A stretch of 40,800 nt of DNA from Brevibacterium sp. (GCA_031179165.1 JAPSIC010000012.1:1-40800), one strand, 5' to 3'; positions 1-9,139 are shown, numbered from the stretch's first letter. Notes: a model not told the origin generated them from the sequence alone. Made by a program: numbers and translations.

Positions 1-93
1 GACCGCGGAGACCAGGAGCACCCCCGCCCATTGCAGCCAGTCGGGGAACGAAGCGGCGAACTGGTGAATGCTGTTGATCATCGGGGTCTCCAT
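1..93 (-). CDS. N-terminus of a probable small membrane/transport protein (partial, runs off the window)
   Basis: Minus-strand reading from ATG at 93 gives METPMINSIHQFAASFPDWLQWAGVLLVSAV, open to the window edge; divergent from TetR gene. Confidence 0.45.
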   Translation of the reverse strand, partial: METPMINSIHQFAASFPDWLQWAGVLLVSAV

Positions 94-120
94 TCTGAGG
101 GGAATGCGGTGATGGGGATC

Positions 121-152
121 GTACTAGTACACTGTACCAGTACAATGTACTG
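121..152. promoter_or_regulatory. Tandem palindromic operator, probably for the adjacent TetR regulator
   Basis: Back-to-back 13-bp palindromes AGTACACTGTACC (126-138) and AGTACAATGTACT (139-151), preceded by GTACTAGTAC, in the divergent intergenic region. Confidence 0.6.
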
Positions 153-228
153 AAGGTCGATGCTCTTCTCGACGGTCGCGTTCTCCGAGCAGACCGTGAG
201 CGGCATAAGCTGAGGGCGAGGAGGAGAT

Positions 229-816
229 TTGTCCCGACGAGACGACATCATCGAAGCGGCGATCCGCCTGGCGGAGAGGTCTGCGCCCGGCAGCGCCAAC
301 CTCAGTGTCCGCGCGGTCGCCAAGGAGGCGGGGATCGGCCCCTCGACACTGCGCCACTACTTCCCGACCCAGGCCGACCTCCACGAGGCCGTCGTCCGCA
401 GCTCCCTCGACATGGCGATCAGCGACTTCTCGATCGCCGATTCCTCCCGCGCTCCCGCCGAGCGCCTCTACGAGTGCTGCGCGCAGTTCCTGCCCACCCA
501 CGAGCACCGCGACATGCAGCTCGAACTGTGGTTCGGGATGCATGTCAATGCCCTCGGACCGGAGAAGCGCGCCCACACCCTCAGGCTCCTCGAATACGGC
601 CACGATCTCACCTACGACTGCCTGCACCGGTGGCTCGGGATCCTCGCCGAGGAGGGCCACCTCTCCCCCGCCGAGGTGGCCCCCTCCTCCACGGCCCTGT
701 TCACGATGATCGACGGGCTCAGCCTGCATGCGATCGTGACTCCCGAGCGGATGACCGTCGATGCCGTGCACGAGCAGATCCGATGGATGATCGACACGAT
801 CCTCGGCCGCGGCTGA
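229..816 (+). CDS. TetR/AcrR family transcriptional regulator
   Basis: N-terminal HTH (DDIIEAAIRLAERSAPGSANLSVRAVAKEAGIGPSTLRHYFPTQADLHEAVV); TTG start after GAGGAGG. Confidence 0.85.
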   Translation: MSRRDDIIEAAIRLAERSAPGSANLSVRAVAKEAGIGPSTLRHYFPTQADLHEAVVRSSLDMAISDFSIADSSRAPAERLYECCAQFLPTHEHRDMQLELWFGMHVNALGPEKRAHTLRLLEYGHDLTYDCLHRWLGILAEEGHLSPAEVAPSSTALFTMIDGLSLHAIVTPERMTVDAVHEQIRWMIDTILGRG

Positions 817-879
817 GGTCCCGCTCCCCTCCCGTCCACACAAGCACGAATGCGTTCCGGGTCCTGGATCCACCGCACC

Positions 880-1839
880 TCACCGCATGTGGGCGGCGGC
901 ACGATGAAGCGCGGCGGTGAGGCGAGAGAGCTTCTCCGAGGCCAGGGTCCAGTGATGCCAGTAGAGCGGCACCTCGACGGAAGGACTGGCGGTGAGCGGC
1001 ACGAGCTCGGCACTTGCATTGAGCTCGTCCAGCTGCAGGACCGGGATCAGCCCCCAGCCGACTCCGGCCGCAACGGCATGGGCGAACTCCCACGAGCTCG
1101 GCACCACGGAGACCGGAGGAGTCGAGCCCACTCCCGCCCGGGCGAGGAAGTCGAGCTGCAGGTCGTCGTCCTTGCCGAACTTCACCATCGGCATGGACTC
1201 GAGATCCACCTCGGCGCCGAGTTGCGACCGCTGGCCCCACCGCGCGCCTTGAGCTTCGCACTTCTCCACGACCCCGAACTTCTCCACCAGGCCCTTCGTG
1301 GCGACGGCCACGTAGCGCATCGCGCCGAGCTTCTCCGCGCGCGTCCCGTATCCCTTCCGGCTCGTCGAGGTGATGGTCCCCAGCACCTCCCCCGAGTTCA
1401 GCAGGGGCAGGGCCTTGTCCTGATCGACGACCTCGATGCGGATGACGATGTCGTCCCAGTCCGCCGCTTCGGCGAAGATCGGGCGAAACCACGTCGACAG
1501 CGAATCGGCGTTGACCCCGATCCGCAGGATCGTCGGCGGCCGACGATCCTGTCTCCCGGCCTCGGCCCGTCCGGCCTCGCCCGTCGCCAGGCCCTGCAGC
1601 CGATCCATCGTCTCGGATTCGAGCAGTTCGATCTCCCGCGCGTATCTGAGCACCGCTTCCCCCGCCTCGGTGACGGTGATCGGATTGGTGCGCCGGATGA
1701 GCACCTGGCCGAGGCGGGTCTCCAATGCCCGGATCCGCTGACTCGTCGCGGACGGTGTGACCCCGAGGACGAAGGCGCCGCCTTCGATCGTGCCCTCGTC
1801 GACGACTGCGGCCACCGCTCTGACATGCTCGACATTCAT
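880..1839 (-). CDS. lysG: LysR family regulator, ArgP/LysG type
   Basis: MNVEHVRAVAAVVDEGTIEGGAFVLGVTPSATSQRIRALETRLGQVLIRRTNPITVTEAGE; divergent from lysE. ORF extends to ATG 1854 but MNVEH at 1839 fits the family better. Confidence 0.85.
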   Translation of the reverse strand: MNVEHVRAVAAVVDEGTIEGGAFVLGVTPSATSQRIRALETRLGQVLIRRTNPITVTEAGEAVLRYAREIELLESETMDRLQGLATGEAGRAEAGRQDRRPPTILRIGVNADSLSTWFRPIFAEAADWDDIVIRIEVVDQDKALPLLNSGEVLGTITSTSRKGYGTRAEKLGAMRYVAVATKGLVEKFGVVEKCEAQGARWGQRSQLGAEVDLESMPMVKFGKDDDLQLDFLARAGVGSTPPVSVVPSSWEFAHAVAAGVGWGLIPVLQLDELNASAELVPLTASPSVEVPLYWHHWTLASEKLSRLTAALHRAAAHMR

Positions 1840-1847
1840 GAAGATAT

Positions 1848-1864
1848 TCTGCATCAGATGCAGA
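1848..1864. promoter_or_regulatory. Perfect palindrome TCTGCATC-A-GATGCAGA, candidate LysG site
   Basis: 17-bp palindrome in the lysG/lysE divergent region. Confidence 0.55.
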
Positions 1865-1908
1865 TTCGTTTCTTTTTCTCATCAGCGCGCGGGCAATAAT
1901 CTGGGCGG

Positions 1909-2508
1909 GTGCTCACTCATGTCATCGGCGGGGTACTCGCCGGCTGGTCCCTCATCATCGCCGTCGGGCCCCAGAACGCGCTCGTCCTGCGGCAGGGGAT
2001 CCGTCGCGAGCATCTCGGCGCAGTCGTGACGATCTGCATCCTCGCCGACATCCTGCTCATCGGCGCCGGCACCGTGGGGATCGGAGCGATCGTCCTCCTG
2101 GCTCCCTGGGTGCTCGAAGTGCTGCGGTGGCTCGGGGTCGGGTACCTGCTGTGGTTCGCGTGGGGAAGTCTCCGCTCGGCGCGCAGTGCCACCGGACTGC
2201 AAGCGGACACCGTCCACCGCAGCCTCGGTGCCGTGATCTCGACGACGCTGGCACTGACGTTCCTCAATCCCGGCGTCTACCTCGACACCGTCGTCATGCT
2301 CGGCAACCTCGCCAATCAGCAGGGCCCAGACGGGGTCCGCCCGTTCACCTTCGGCGCGATGCTCGGCTCTCTCCTCTGGTTCCTCGGCATCGGCTACGGC
2401 GCCCGGGCCCTGTCCGGCCTTCTGGCCCGACCGCGGGTGTGGCAGGTCCTTGATGTGCTCATCGCGATCGTGCTCGTCATCCTCGCGGCCAGGCTGGCCC
2501 TCGGCTGA
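1909..2508 (+). CDS. lysE: LysE/ArgO family amino acid exporter
   Basis: MLTHVIGGVLAGWSLIIAVGPQNALVLRQGIRREHLGAV; GTG start; divergent LysG-type regulator. Confidence 0.88.
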   Translation: MLTHVIGGVLAGWSLIIAVGPQNALVLRQGIRREHLGAVVTICILADILLIGAGTVGIGAIVLLAPWVLEVLRWLGVGYLLWFAWGSLRSARSATGLQADTVHRSLGAVISTTLALTFLNPGVYLDTVVMLGNLANQQGPDGVRPFTFGAMLGSLLWFLGIGYGARALSGLLARPRVWQVLDVLIAIVLVILAARLALG

Positions 2509-2698
2509 GAACGTGAATGTGAGTGCGTTTCACCGCTCCTCGATGAGGACGCGCCCGACTGCTCCCCTGCCCGCCGCAGTCGTGCTCGCCGCCCTGCGCT
2601 CCGCATGAAACAATGCGGTATGCGCGATGGCGAGCGCATCACGAACCGTTCCGGCAAGGCCGTGATGCTCCACTGACAGCCGTGGGAGGAGGTGGCCC

Positions 2699-3553
2699 AT
2701 GGGCATCGCGCTGGCCCTGTTCTCGGCTGTGAGCTATGGGGTCTCCGATGTCATCGGCGGCCTCGCCTCCCGGCGCATCTCCTTTGTGCGCGTTGCTCTC
2801 ATCGGACAACTCGGCGGCCTCTGCGCGACCGGTCTCATCATGCTCGTTATTTCGTCCGCATCCGCTGAGGCTGCGGACCTCGCCTGGGGTGCGGCCTCGG
2901 GCATCGGCACCGGGCTGGCTATGGCGTTTCTCTTTCGCGGCCTCAGTCGTGGCGCGATGTCCGTCGTGGTGCCGATCAGCGCCGTGGGCGGCGTCGCGTT
3001 GCCCGTGCTAGTCACCGTGGCCCTCCTCGGTGAGCGCCCACCCTGGTTGACCTGGGTCGGCATACTGATCGCGCTGCCGGCATTGTGGCTAGTCAGCAGG
3101 TCCACGATCGAGGACAGCCCTGCTTCGCGCGCCTCCGTCTATGATGGACTGGCCGCCAGCGGTGGCATCGCCGTCCAATACCTGTGCCTTGCCCAGGCAG
3201 ACTCGGCTTCCGGCCTGTGGCCGGTCCTCAGTGGACGGGCGTCGGCGATCGCGACGATCCTCATCGCTGCGATGCTTCTGCTTCGCCATGCCCCCACACG
3301 GAGCACCGCCCCGTGGTCCGGATCGGCGTTCGCTCTCAGCATCGGTGCGGGCGTGCTGGCGGCGACCGCCTTGGCCGCATACCTGTTCGCGCTCCGAACC
3401 GAGATCGTCACGGTCGCCGTCGTCCTGTCCTCGCTCTATCCTGTTGTTCCCATCATCGTGGGACTGTTATTCCTGAATGAGCGACTCCGTCGGTCTCAGG
3501 CACTCGGACTGGCAGCGGCACTGATCGCGACCGTTCTCATTGCCGTGGGGTGA
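2699..3553 (+). CDS. DMT superfamily (EamA-type) transporter
   Basis: About ten hydrophobic segments, EamA-like halves; strong SD GGGAGGAGG upstream. Confidence 0.8.
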   Translation: MGIALALFSAVSYGVSDVIGGLASRRISFVRVALIGQLGGLCATGLIMLVISSASAEAADLAWGAASGIGTGLAMAFLFRGLSRGAMSVVVPISAVGGVALPVLVTVALLGERPPWLTWVGILIALPALWLVSRSTIEDSPASRASVYDGLAASGGIAVQYLCLAQADSASGLWPVLSGRASAIATILIAAMLLLRHAPTRSTAPWSGSAFALSIGAGVLAATALAAYLFALRTEIVTVAVVLSSLYPVVPIIVGLLFLNERLRRSQALGLAAALIATVLIAVG

Positions 3554-3614
3554 GTCCGAAGGCGGAGGGAGCCGTTGCCCCCACCTCGCCGCCGAATAGG
3601 ACTACCCTGAGTGA

Positions 3615-3974
3615 ATGGCACTCGAATGGGAGCAGCTCGTCGTCGACGCCGAGGACCCGCGGGGACTCGCGCACTGGTGGGCCGAGGCACTCGGGTGGGT
3701 GGTGGTCATGGACGAGCCCGACGAGGTCGAGATCCGGCCGAGTCCGGATCGGCTGCCCGGGATCCTGTTCGGCACCGATCCGACGGACAGATCCGTGAAG
3801 AATCGACTCCACCCGGACTTCCGCCCCGACGATCAGGAGGCAGAGGTGGCGCGGCTGCTGGACCTCGGCGCCTCCCGCGTCGATGTCGGGCAGACAGGTG
3901 ACGAGCCCTGGGTCGTGCTCGCCGATCCCGAGGGCAACGAATTCTGCATCCTGTCCCCCCGCCACACCGGCTGA
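3615..3974 (+). CDS. VOC family (glyoxalase-like) protein
   Basis: MALEWEQLVVDAEDPRGLAHWWAEALGW...VVLADPEGNEFCIL. Confidence 0.85.
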   Translation: MALEWEQLVVDAEDPRGLAHWWAEALGWVVVMDEPDEVEIRPSPDRLPGILFGTDPTDRSVKNRLHPDFRPDDQEAEVARLLDLGASRVDVGQTGDEPWVVLADPEGNEFCILSPRHTG

Positions 3975-4019
3975 TCGACGCCGCTCGCGTCCGCGCCCGA
4001 GGCGGCGGGACGCGCCCGC

Positions 4020-6197
4020 CTACAGCGACAGGCTCGGGTGCAGCTGCGTCAGCGTCACCATGCGCTTCTTGCTGCACGTCCACACGGTCGCGAGCAGGAA
4101 GATCACCGTCATCAGCAGGAGCACCGCCGCGGATTGGACTGCGATGAACATGTCGCCGCCGGCGATCAGCGTCCGCAGGCCGGTCACTGCGTGGGTCATC
4201 GGCAGGAACGGCGAGATCGCCTGGAAGATCGGCGGAGCGGTCTGGACCGGATACGTCCCGCCTGCCGAGGCGATCTGGATCATCAGCAGCACGAGCGCCA
4301 CGAGCCGACCCACTCCCCCGAGCAGTGCGACGCAGAACTGGTGGACGGCGTGGAAGCTCGCGGCCACCAGGACCGAGAACAGCAGCGTCCACAGCCATGC
4401 TCCGGCGGTGAAGTCGAGGGCGAAGGTGAGCACGGCGTAGAGCACTGCCACCTGAGCGATGCCGAACAGCAGCCCCGGCACGTAGCCCGCCCACGCGATG
4501 CGGGTCGACTTCGCCGATGACGCGAGTGCCCGGTAGGGAATCGCGTTGATGACCATGTAGGTGATCATCCCGCCGATCCACAGCGCCAGAGACACGAAGA
4601 ACGCGGCCAGGCCCTCACCGTAGACGTCGACGGCGTTGTCCTTGACCTTGTCTGCGTCGACGGGAACCGCGACGACATCCGAGCGGTGCTCTCGGTCGGC
4701 CTTGTCGTAGGTCGGGATCTGCTCGAGACCCTCCGTCAGCTTGTCGGCCAGCTCCTTCGACCCGTCGACGAGCTTCCCGGCACCTTCATCGAGTTCGGTC
4801 GATCCCTCGGCCAACTGCGAGGAACCGTCCCCCAGCTTCCCGACCCCGTCCTTGGCCTGCTCGGTCCCCTCCTTGAGCTTGACGGTCCCGTCGTGGAGGT
4901 CACCGGCACCCTGTGCCAGCTGTCCCGCCCCCGAGTCGAGCTTCTTCAGACCGGTGTGCAGATCGGCGGCACCGGTGGCGACCTGCTGCGCACCGTCGTC
5001 GAGTTCGCCGATCTTCCGGTCCGCGGACTTGATTGTGCCCATCACCTCGTCGACGGCATCCGTGACCGGTTCCTCCAGGTCCCGGGCATCGTCGGCGGCG
5101 GTCGAGGCCCGCTTGTGCGCGCCGTCGAGTTCCTCACCCAGGCCCTTCATCTCCTCGGCGAGCCTGGCCACGTTCGGATCGTCCGGATAGTCCTTCTCGA
5201 GCTGCGCGATCCGGTCGGCCATGTCTGTGCGGACGGTGGTGCGAGCGGAGTCGAAGTCCTCTTCGGCCTTGCTCAGCTTCGGTCGCGTCCCGTCGACGAG
5301 GTCGCCGGCCTTTCCCCTCAGATCCTCGGCCTTGTCGGTGGCCTCGTCGGCGACGTCGTGGAGCTGCCCGGTGCCGTCGGCCACCTGCGAGGCGCCCTCG
5401 GAGAGCTTCTTCGCCCCCTTCTTCGCGTCCGTGGTGCCCCGAGAGAGTTCGTCGGCACCCTGCTCGAGGTCCCCGCTGCCTGTGACGAGTTCGGCGGCGC
5501 CGTCGTCGAGATCGCCGATGCCCTTGCCCAGCTCTCCCACGCCGGTGTCGAGCTCGTGGGCTCCCTCGGCCAGGGTTCCGGTGCCGTCGTGGAGCTCGAC
5601 GGTGCCGTCGTGGAGCTGGGTCGCTCCGTCCGCGGCCTTCTCCATCGAGGAGTGGATGTCGTTGAAGCCGACATAGACCTCGGACACGTATTCTGAGGTG
5701 GTGGTCTCGTTCAGACCCGCCTTGATCTCGCCCAGGACGGTTCCCGCCAGCTGTCCGACGATGTAGTTGTGGGCATCGTCAGTGCGCAGCTCGAGCCCGG
5801 CCTGTTCCGGATCGTCGCCTCCGGTGGAGACGAGCCGTTCGGAGAAGTTCGAGGGGATCTCGAGGATCGCGAAGTAGCGGCCCTCGGCCAGCCCCTCGTC
5901 GGCCTCCGTGGCCGAGGTCTCCTGCCAATCGAATCCGCCTTCGCCCTCAGGCGTGATCGTGTCGACGAGTTCGTCGCCGGCATTGATCGTCTCGCCGTCG
6001 GAGTTCGGCTTCTCGGCGCCGGTGTCATGGTTGACGACGGCCGCCTGCAGCCGGTCGAGGTGCTCGGTGGGTGCCCAGTTGGAGGCCAGGTAGAGACCGC
6101 CGTAGATCGCGGGGATGACGGCGACGACGATGATCGCCAGGCGCGTGATCGTGTGCCGTTTGAAGCGAGTGAGTTCTAGCCAGGGCAGGGAGAACAT
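4020..6197 (-). CDS. YhgE/Pip family membrane protein with heptad-repeat ectodomain
   Basis: N-terminal TM segment (HTITRLAIIVVAVIPAIYGGLYLASNW), long LxxGxxx repeats, several C-terminal TM segments. Confidence 0.85.
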   Translation of the reverse strand: MFSLPWLELTRFKRHTITRLAIIVVAVIPAIYGGLYLASNWAPTEHLDRLQAAVVNHDTGAEKPNSDGETINAGDELVDTITPEGEGGFDWQETSATEADEGLAEGRYFAILEIPSNFSERLVSTGGDDPEQAGLELRTDDAHNYIVGQLAGTVLGEIKAGLNETTTSEYVSEVYVGFNDIHSSMEKAADGATQLHDGTVELHDGTGTLAEGAHELDTGVGELGKGIGDLDDGAAELVTGSGDLEQGADELSRGTTDAKKGAKKLSEGASQVADGTGQLHDVADEATDKAEDLRGKAGDLVDGTRPKLSKAEEDFDSARTTVRTDMADRIAQLEKDYPDDPNVARLAEEMKGLGEELDGAHKRASTAADDARDLEEPVTDAVDEVMGTIKSADRKIGELDDGAQQVATGAADLHTGLKKLDSGAGQLAQGAGDLHDGTVKLKEGTEQAKDGVGKLGDGSSQLAEGSTELDEGAGKLVDGSKELADKLTEGLEQIPTYDKADREHRSDVVAVPVDADKVKDNAVDVYGEGLAAFFVSLALWIGGMITYMVINAIPYRALASSAKSTRIAWAGYVPGLLFGIAQVAVLYAVLTFALDFTAGAWLWTLLFSVLVAASFHAVHQFCVALLGGVGRLVALVLLMIQIASAGGTYPVQTAPPIFQAISPFLPMTHAVTGLRTLIAGGDMFIAVQSAAVLLLMTVIFLLATVWTCSKKRMVTLTQLHPSLSL
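4720..5015 (-). repeat. Second block of 21-nt/7-aa degenerate repeats in the YhgE/Pip gene
   Basis: Translation IGELDDGAQQVATGAADLHTGLKKLDSGAGQLAQGAGDLHDGTVKLKEG... in register of seven. Confidence 0.7.
5357..5639 (-). repeat. First block of 21-nt/7-aa degenerate repeats in the YhgE/Pip gene
   Basis: LHDGTVE LHDGTGT LAEGAHE LDTGVGE LGKGIGD LDDGAAE LVTGSGD LEQGADE ...; tandem 21-mers GGTGCCGTCGTGGAGCT visible near 5579-5620. Confidence 0.75.
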
Positions 6198-6268
6198 TGA
6201 GAAGTCACCTTAAGCTGATCTGAGGGGTGCGGAGGGTTCGCGGGAGCAGTGAGGCGCTGCGGATGGTC

Positions 6269-7135
6269 CTAGCCGAGTTCGCACTCGAGCACCGAGGCGG
6301 GGCTGATCTCCGTCTCCAGCGCCTCGAGGACGAGGCCGATGTCGCCGGAGTCCTCGCAGGTCACGACCAGGGTCAGCGGATTGTCCGGATCGCGCTTCCG
6401 GCGCAGCTCCTGATAGATGAGCAGACCCGCCCAGGCCCGTGCACGGTCTCTGCGCTCGCGCAGGAAATCGATGTTGTCGAGCACGATGACCGGCGGCTGG
6501 GACAGGCTGGCCAGGCTGAACTCGAGGAGGAACTTCTGCAGTTCGCTGAGGTCGGAGACGAAGGTCGATCCCTCGGCGTCGATGAGGAAGTCGGCATCCT
6601 CGGCGTCCGCGGCGGAGAAGGTGTCCGCGGGCAGCCGGTTGATGACGTCCGAGGCGGAGGTGATCGTCTCCCTGATCACCTCGATGACCTCCCGCAGGGA
6701 CGATTTCGACACCCAGGGCTTGTACCAGGGCTGGAGCATGATGAGCCTCTCGGCCAGATGCTGGGCGACCGTGAAGTCCTTCTCGAGGTCGGTCAGGCCC
6801 GCGACGTGCCCGACCGACACACACGACCGAACTGCCCGGGCCTGCCTGCGGATATCGTGCCCACCGACACTGCCGGTGCCCGCGGAGACTCGCATCCGAC
6901 CGGCCAGGGACAGCAGCAGGGATGTTTTTCCCGTACCCCCGGAGCCGCGGATGATCGCGAGCGAGCCGGCTGGGACATCGAGGTCGACATCGGCGAAGAC
7001 GTCTCCCTGCCTGCCGCTCATGCTCCAGCCGCGGAGGCTGATCGCTCCGCGCCCCGAGCCTGTCGTCTCGTCCGTCGTCGTGTCCGCCGTCTCGGCGAGT
7101 GTGCGCAGATGGCTTTCCATACTCTCTGCTCCCAT
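6269..7135 (-). CDS. Divergent ABC-type ATP-binding protein associated with the YhgE/Pip gene
   Basis: Walker A GSGGTGKTSLLL; Walker B-like PPVIVLDNIDFL; no canonical LSGGQ. Confidence 0.7.
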   Translation of the reverse strand: MGAESMESHLRTLAETADTTTDETTGSGRGAISLRGWSMSGRQGDVFADVDLDVPAGSLAIIRGSGGTGKTSLLLSLAGRMRVSAGTGSVGGHDIRRQARAVRSCVSVGHVAGLTDLEKDFTVAQHLAERLIMLQPWYKPWVSKSSLREVIEVIRETITSASDVINRLPADTFSAADAEDADFLIDAEGSTFVSDLSELQKFLLEFSLASLSQPPVIVLDNIDFLRERRDRARAWAGLLIYQELRRKRDPDNPLTLVVTCEDSGDIGLVLEALETEISPASVLECELG

Positions 7136-7226
7136 GATGGTGTGCCTGCGTCGACCGGTGCACCGCGGGCACAGTGGCCTCGCTCAGTTCCAGCACACTA
7201 CACCGTCGCGGCGACCGCAGGATTAA

Positions 7227-7242
7227 GTTACCTATGGGTAAC
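7227..7242. promoter_or_regulatory. Inverted repeat GTTACC-TATG-GGTAAC, candidate repressor operator
   Basis: Perfect 6-bp arms in the divergent region between the ATPase and TDT genes. Confidence 0.45.
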
Positions 7243-7420
7243 AATAGTCGCCGAAACTGGGAATCGGCTTGAGATCGGCCTCAATGTCTGCAATCCCACA
7301 CTGCCGCGCACCCCGGGGCACCACGGCCGGGGCGCATGGCTCCGAGGGCGCCGGACGCTGTGGACGTAGTATCGGGGAGAGGCCGTGTGCGGCCTGGTGG
7401 ACACCTGACGAGCGAGACGA

Positions 7421-8719
7421 ATGGGCACTGTGCAGACTGAAACGTCCGGGGCCGGAACCAGAGGCTGGGGGCTGACTCCCGCCACCGTCCCTCCGGGCTG
7501 CTTCGCCTCGGTGATGGCCACCGGCATCATGTCCGTCGGTGCGCACATCAAGGGCTTCGGACCCCTGGCGCTCATCCTGTTCTCGATTGCCTGCGCCCTC
7601 TACGCCTGCTTCGCGGTCCTCGTCGTCTGGCGCGCCGTACGCTTCCGCGACCGGATGATCGCCGATCTCCATGACCCGGCCCGCTCCTTCGGCTTCTTCA
7701 CCTTCATCGCCGGCACGAACGTCCTGGCCGTCGCGCTGGAGGGGATCGGCCATGTCCGTCTCGCGCTCGTCCTGTTCGCGGTGGGCCTCATTGCCTGGAC
7801 CGTCCTGGGCTACCTGATTCCGTTCGCGTCGATCCTCGCGGCGCGCTCGCGCCCGGTCCTGAGGAAGGTCAACGGGACCTGGTTCGTCTGGGTCGTCGCG
7901 ACCCAGTCCGTGGCCGTCGTCGCGACCGGGCTGGCGCAGGCGATGTCGGGGCCGGGTCACGGTGGTCTTCCCGACCTCGGCGAGCCGCTGTCCCTGATCG
8001 CGATCTGCACCTGGACGATCGGGGTCGGGCTCTACGCGGCGTGCGCCGTGTTCGTCGGTCTCCGCGCCCTGCTCTACCGCCTCGGACCCGGCGACCTCGA
8101 AGCCCCGTACTGGGTCACGATGGGCGCGCTGGCGATCTCGATCGTGACCGGGTCGCGGATCATCGTGCTCGAGGAGACGCCGATGCTGGCCGCGACCAAG
8201 CTGCTCATCTCGGGATCGTCCGCGGCCCTGTGGGCGTTCGCCACCTGGCTCATCCCGGCCCTGGTCTTCGCCGGCTGGTGGCGGCACGTCCAACACCGGA
8301 TTCCGCTGGGCTACTCGGCCTCGCTGTGGAGCATGGTCTTCCCCGCCGGGATGTACGCGGTGGCGAGCATGTACCTCGGCGAGGCCGATTCCATTCCGAT
8401 CGCCGCATGGATCGGTGCCCAGTGGTACTGGGTCGCACTGGCGGTCTGGACGATCGTGTTCACCGCCATGGTCATCTCATTCGTCCGCTCCATCGGCGGC
8501 CACACCGTCGATTCCGCGAGAGCCCCGGGAGCCGAGGGGGAACAGCGGCCGGCGGGGCGCAGTGACGCGGTCGCCGAGAGCTCAGGCGTCGAAGCGCTGG
8601 CCCTCGGGCTTCGGCGGCATCAGCATGAGGATCAGCACGATGAGCGACCCGACGCTGGGGATGAGGTTGAGGAAGAACAGCGGCCCCGGGAAGTTCGCGT
8701 CGTGGAGTCGACGCCATGA
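7421..8719 (+). CDS. TDT family transporter (TehA/SLAC1-like tellurite resistance/C4-dicarboxylate type)
   Basis: PATVPPGCFASVMATGIMSVGAHIKGFGPLAL... multi-TM; C-terminus overlaps the convergent DUF805 gene. Confidence 0.8.
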   Translation: MGTVQTETSGAGTRGWGLTPATVPPGCFASVMATGIMSVGAHIKGFGPLALILFSIACALYACFAVLVVWRAVRFRDRMIADLHDPARSFGFFTFIAGTNVLAVALEGIGHVRLALVLFAVGLIAWTVLGYLIPFASILAARSRPVLRKVNGTWFVWVVATQSVAVVATGLAQAMSGPGHGGLPDLGEPLSLIAICTWTIGVGLYAACAVFVGLRALLYRLGPGDLEAPYWVTMGALAISIVTGSRIIVLEETPMLAATKLLISGSSAALWAFATWLIPALVFAGWWRHVQHRIPLGYSASLWSMVFPAGMYAVASMYLGEADSIPIAAWIGAQWYWVALAVWTIVFTAMVISFVRSIGGHTVDSARAPGAEGEQRPAGRSDAVAESSGVEALALGLRRHQHEDQHDERPDAGDEVEEEQRPREVRVVESTP

Positions 8720-9139
8720 CAGGGCGATCGTCGGCACGATGGTGGCGAGGATGATGATGCCGATGAGGATTCCGCCGATGATCATGAGGACGGAAGCGGG
8801 CCCTGAGGCGGCATCGACGGCCGCACTCGAGGCGTAGGGGTCACTGGGATCGACCGACGCCGCCGAGCCGGCGAGCATCCCACCGCCGACCATCATGAGG
8901 ATGAGGGGCACCAGCTGCAGCAGGAACATGAAGAGTGCGATCCACCAGTACTCGCTGCGTGAGGCGCGGCCGGAGAACGTCGCGTACTTCTTGAAGAAGC
9001 GCTTGACGGCCTGAGCGAACGAGGCTCCGTAGAGCGGCAGCGACAGGTCGTCGGGGTTCGAGGCACCGGCAATCGTGCCGCCGGGTCCGGCGGGCTGGGC
9101 GGGATAGGCGGGGTAGGCGGAGTTCGCGTCGTAGGACAT
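8582..9139 (-). CDS. DUF805 family membrane protein
   Basis: FFKKYATFSGRASRSEYWWIALFMFLLQLVPLIL...LSWRRLHDANFPGPLFFLNLIPSVGSLIVLILMLMPPKPEGQRFDA; start MSYDANSAYPAYP at 9139. Confidence 0.88.
   Translation of the reverse strand: MSYDANSAYPAYPAQPAGPGGTIAGASNPDDLSLPLYGASFAQAVKRFFKKYATFSGRASRSEYWWIALFMFLLQLVPLILMMVGGGMLAGSAASVDPSDPYASSAAVDAASGPASVLMIIGGILIGIIILATIVPTIALSWRRLHDANFPGPLFFLNLIPSVGSLIVLILMLMPPKPEGQRFDA

Noticed and set aside
4686-5696. 336-aa plus-strand repetitive ORF opposite YhgE/Pip
   Set aside because: Repeat pattern mirrors the heptads of the sense gene; no independent support.
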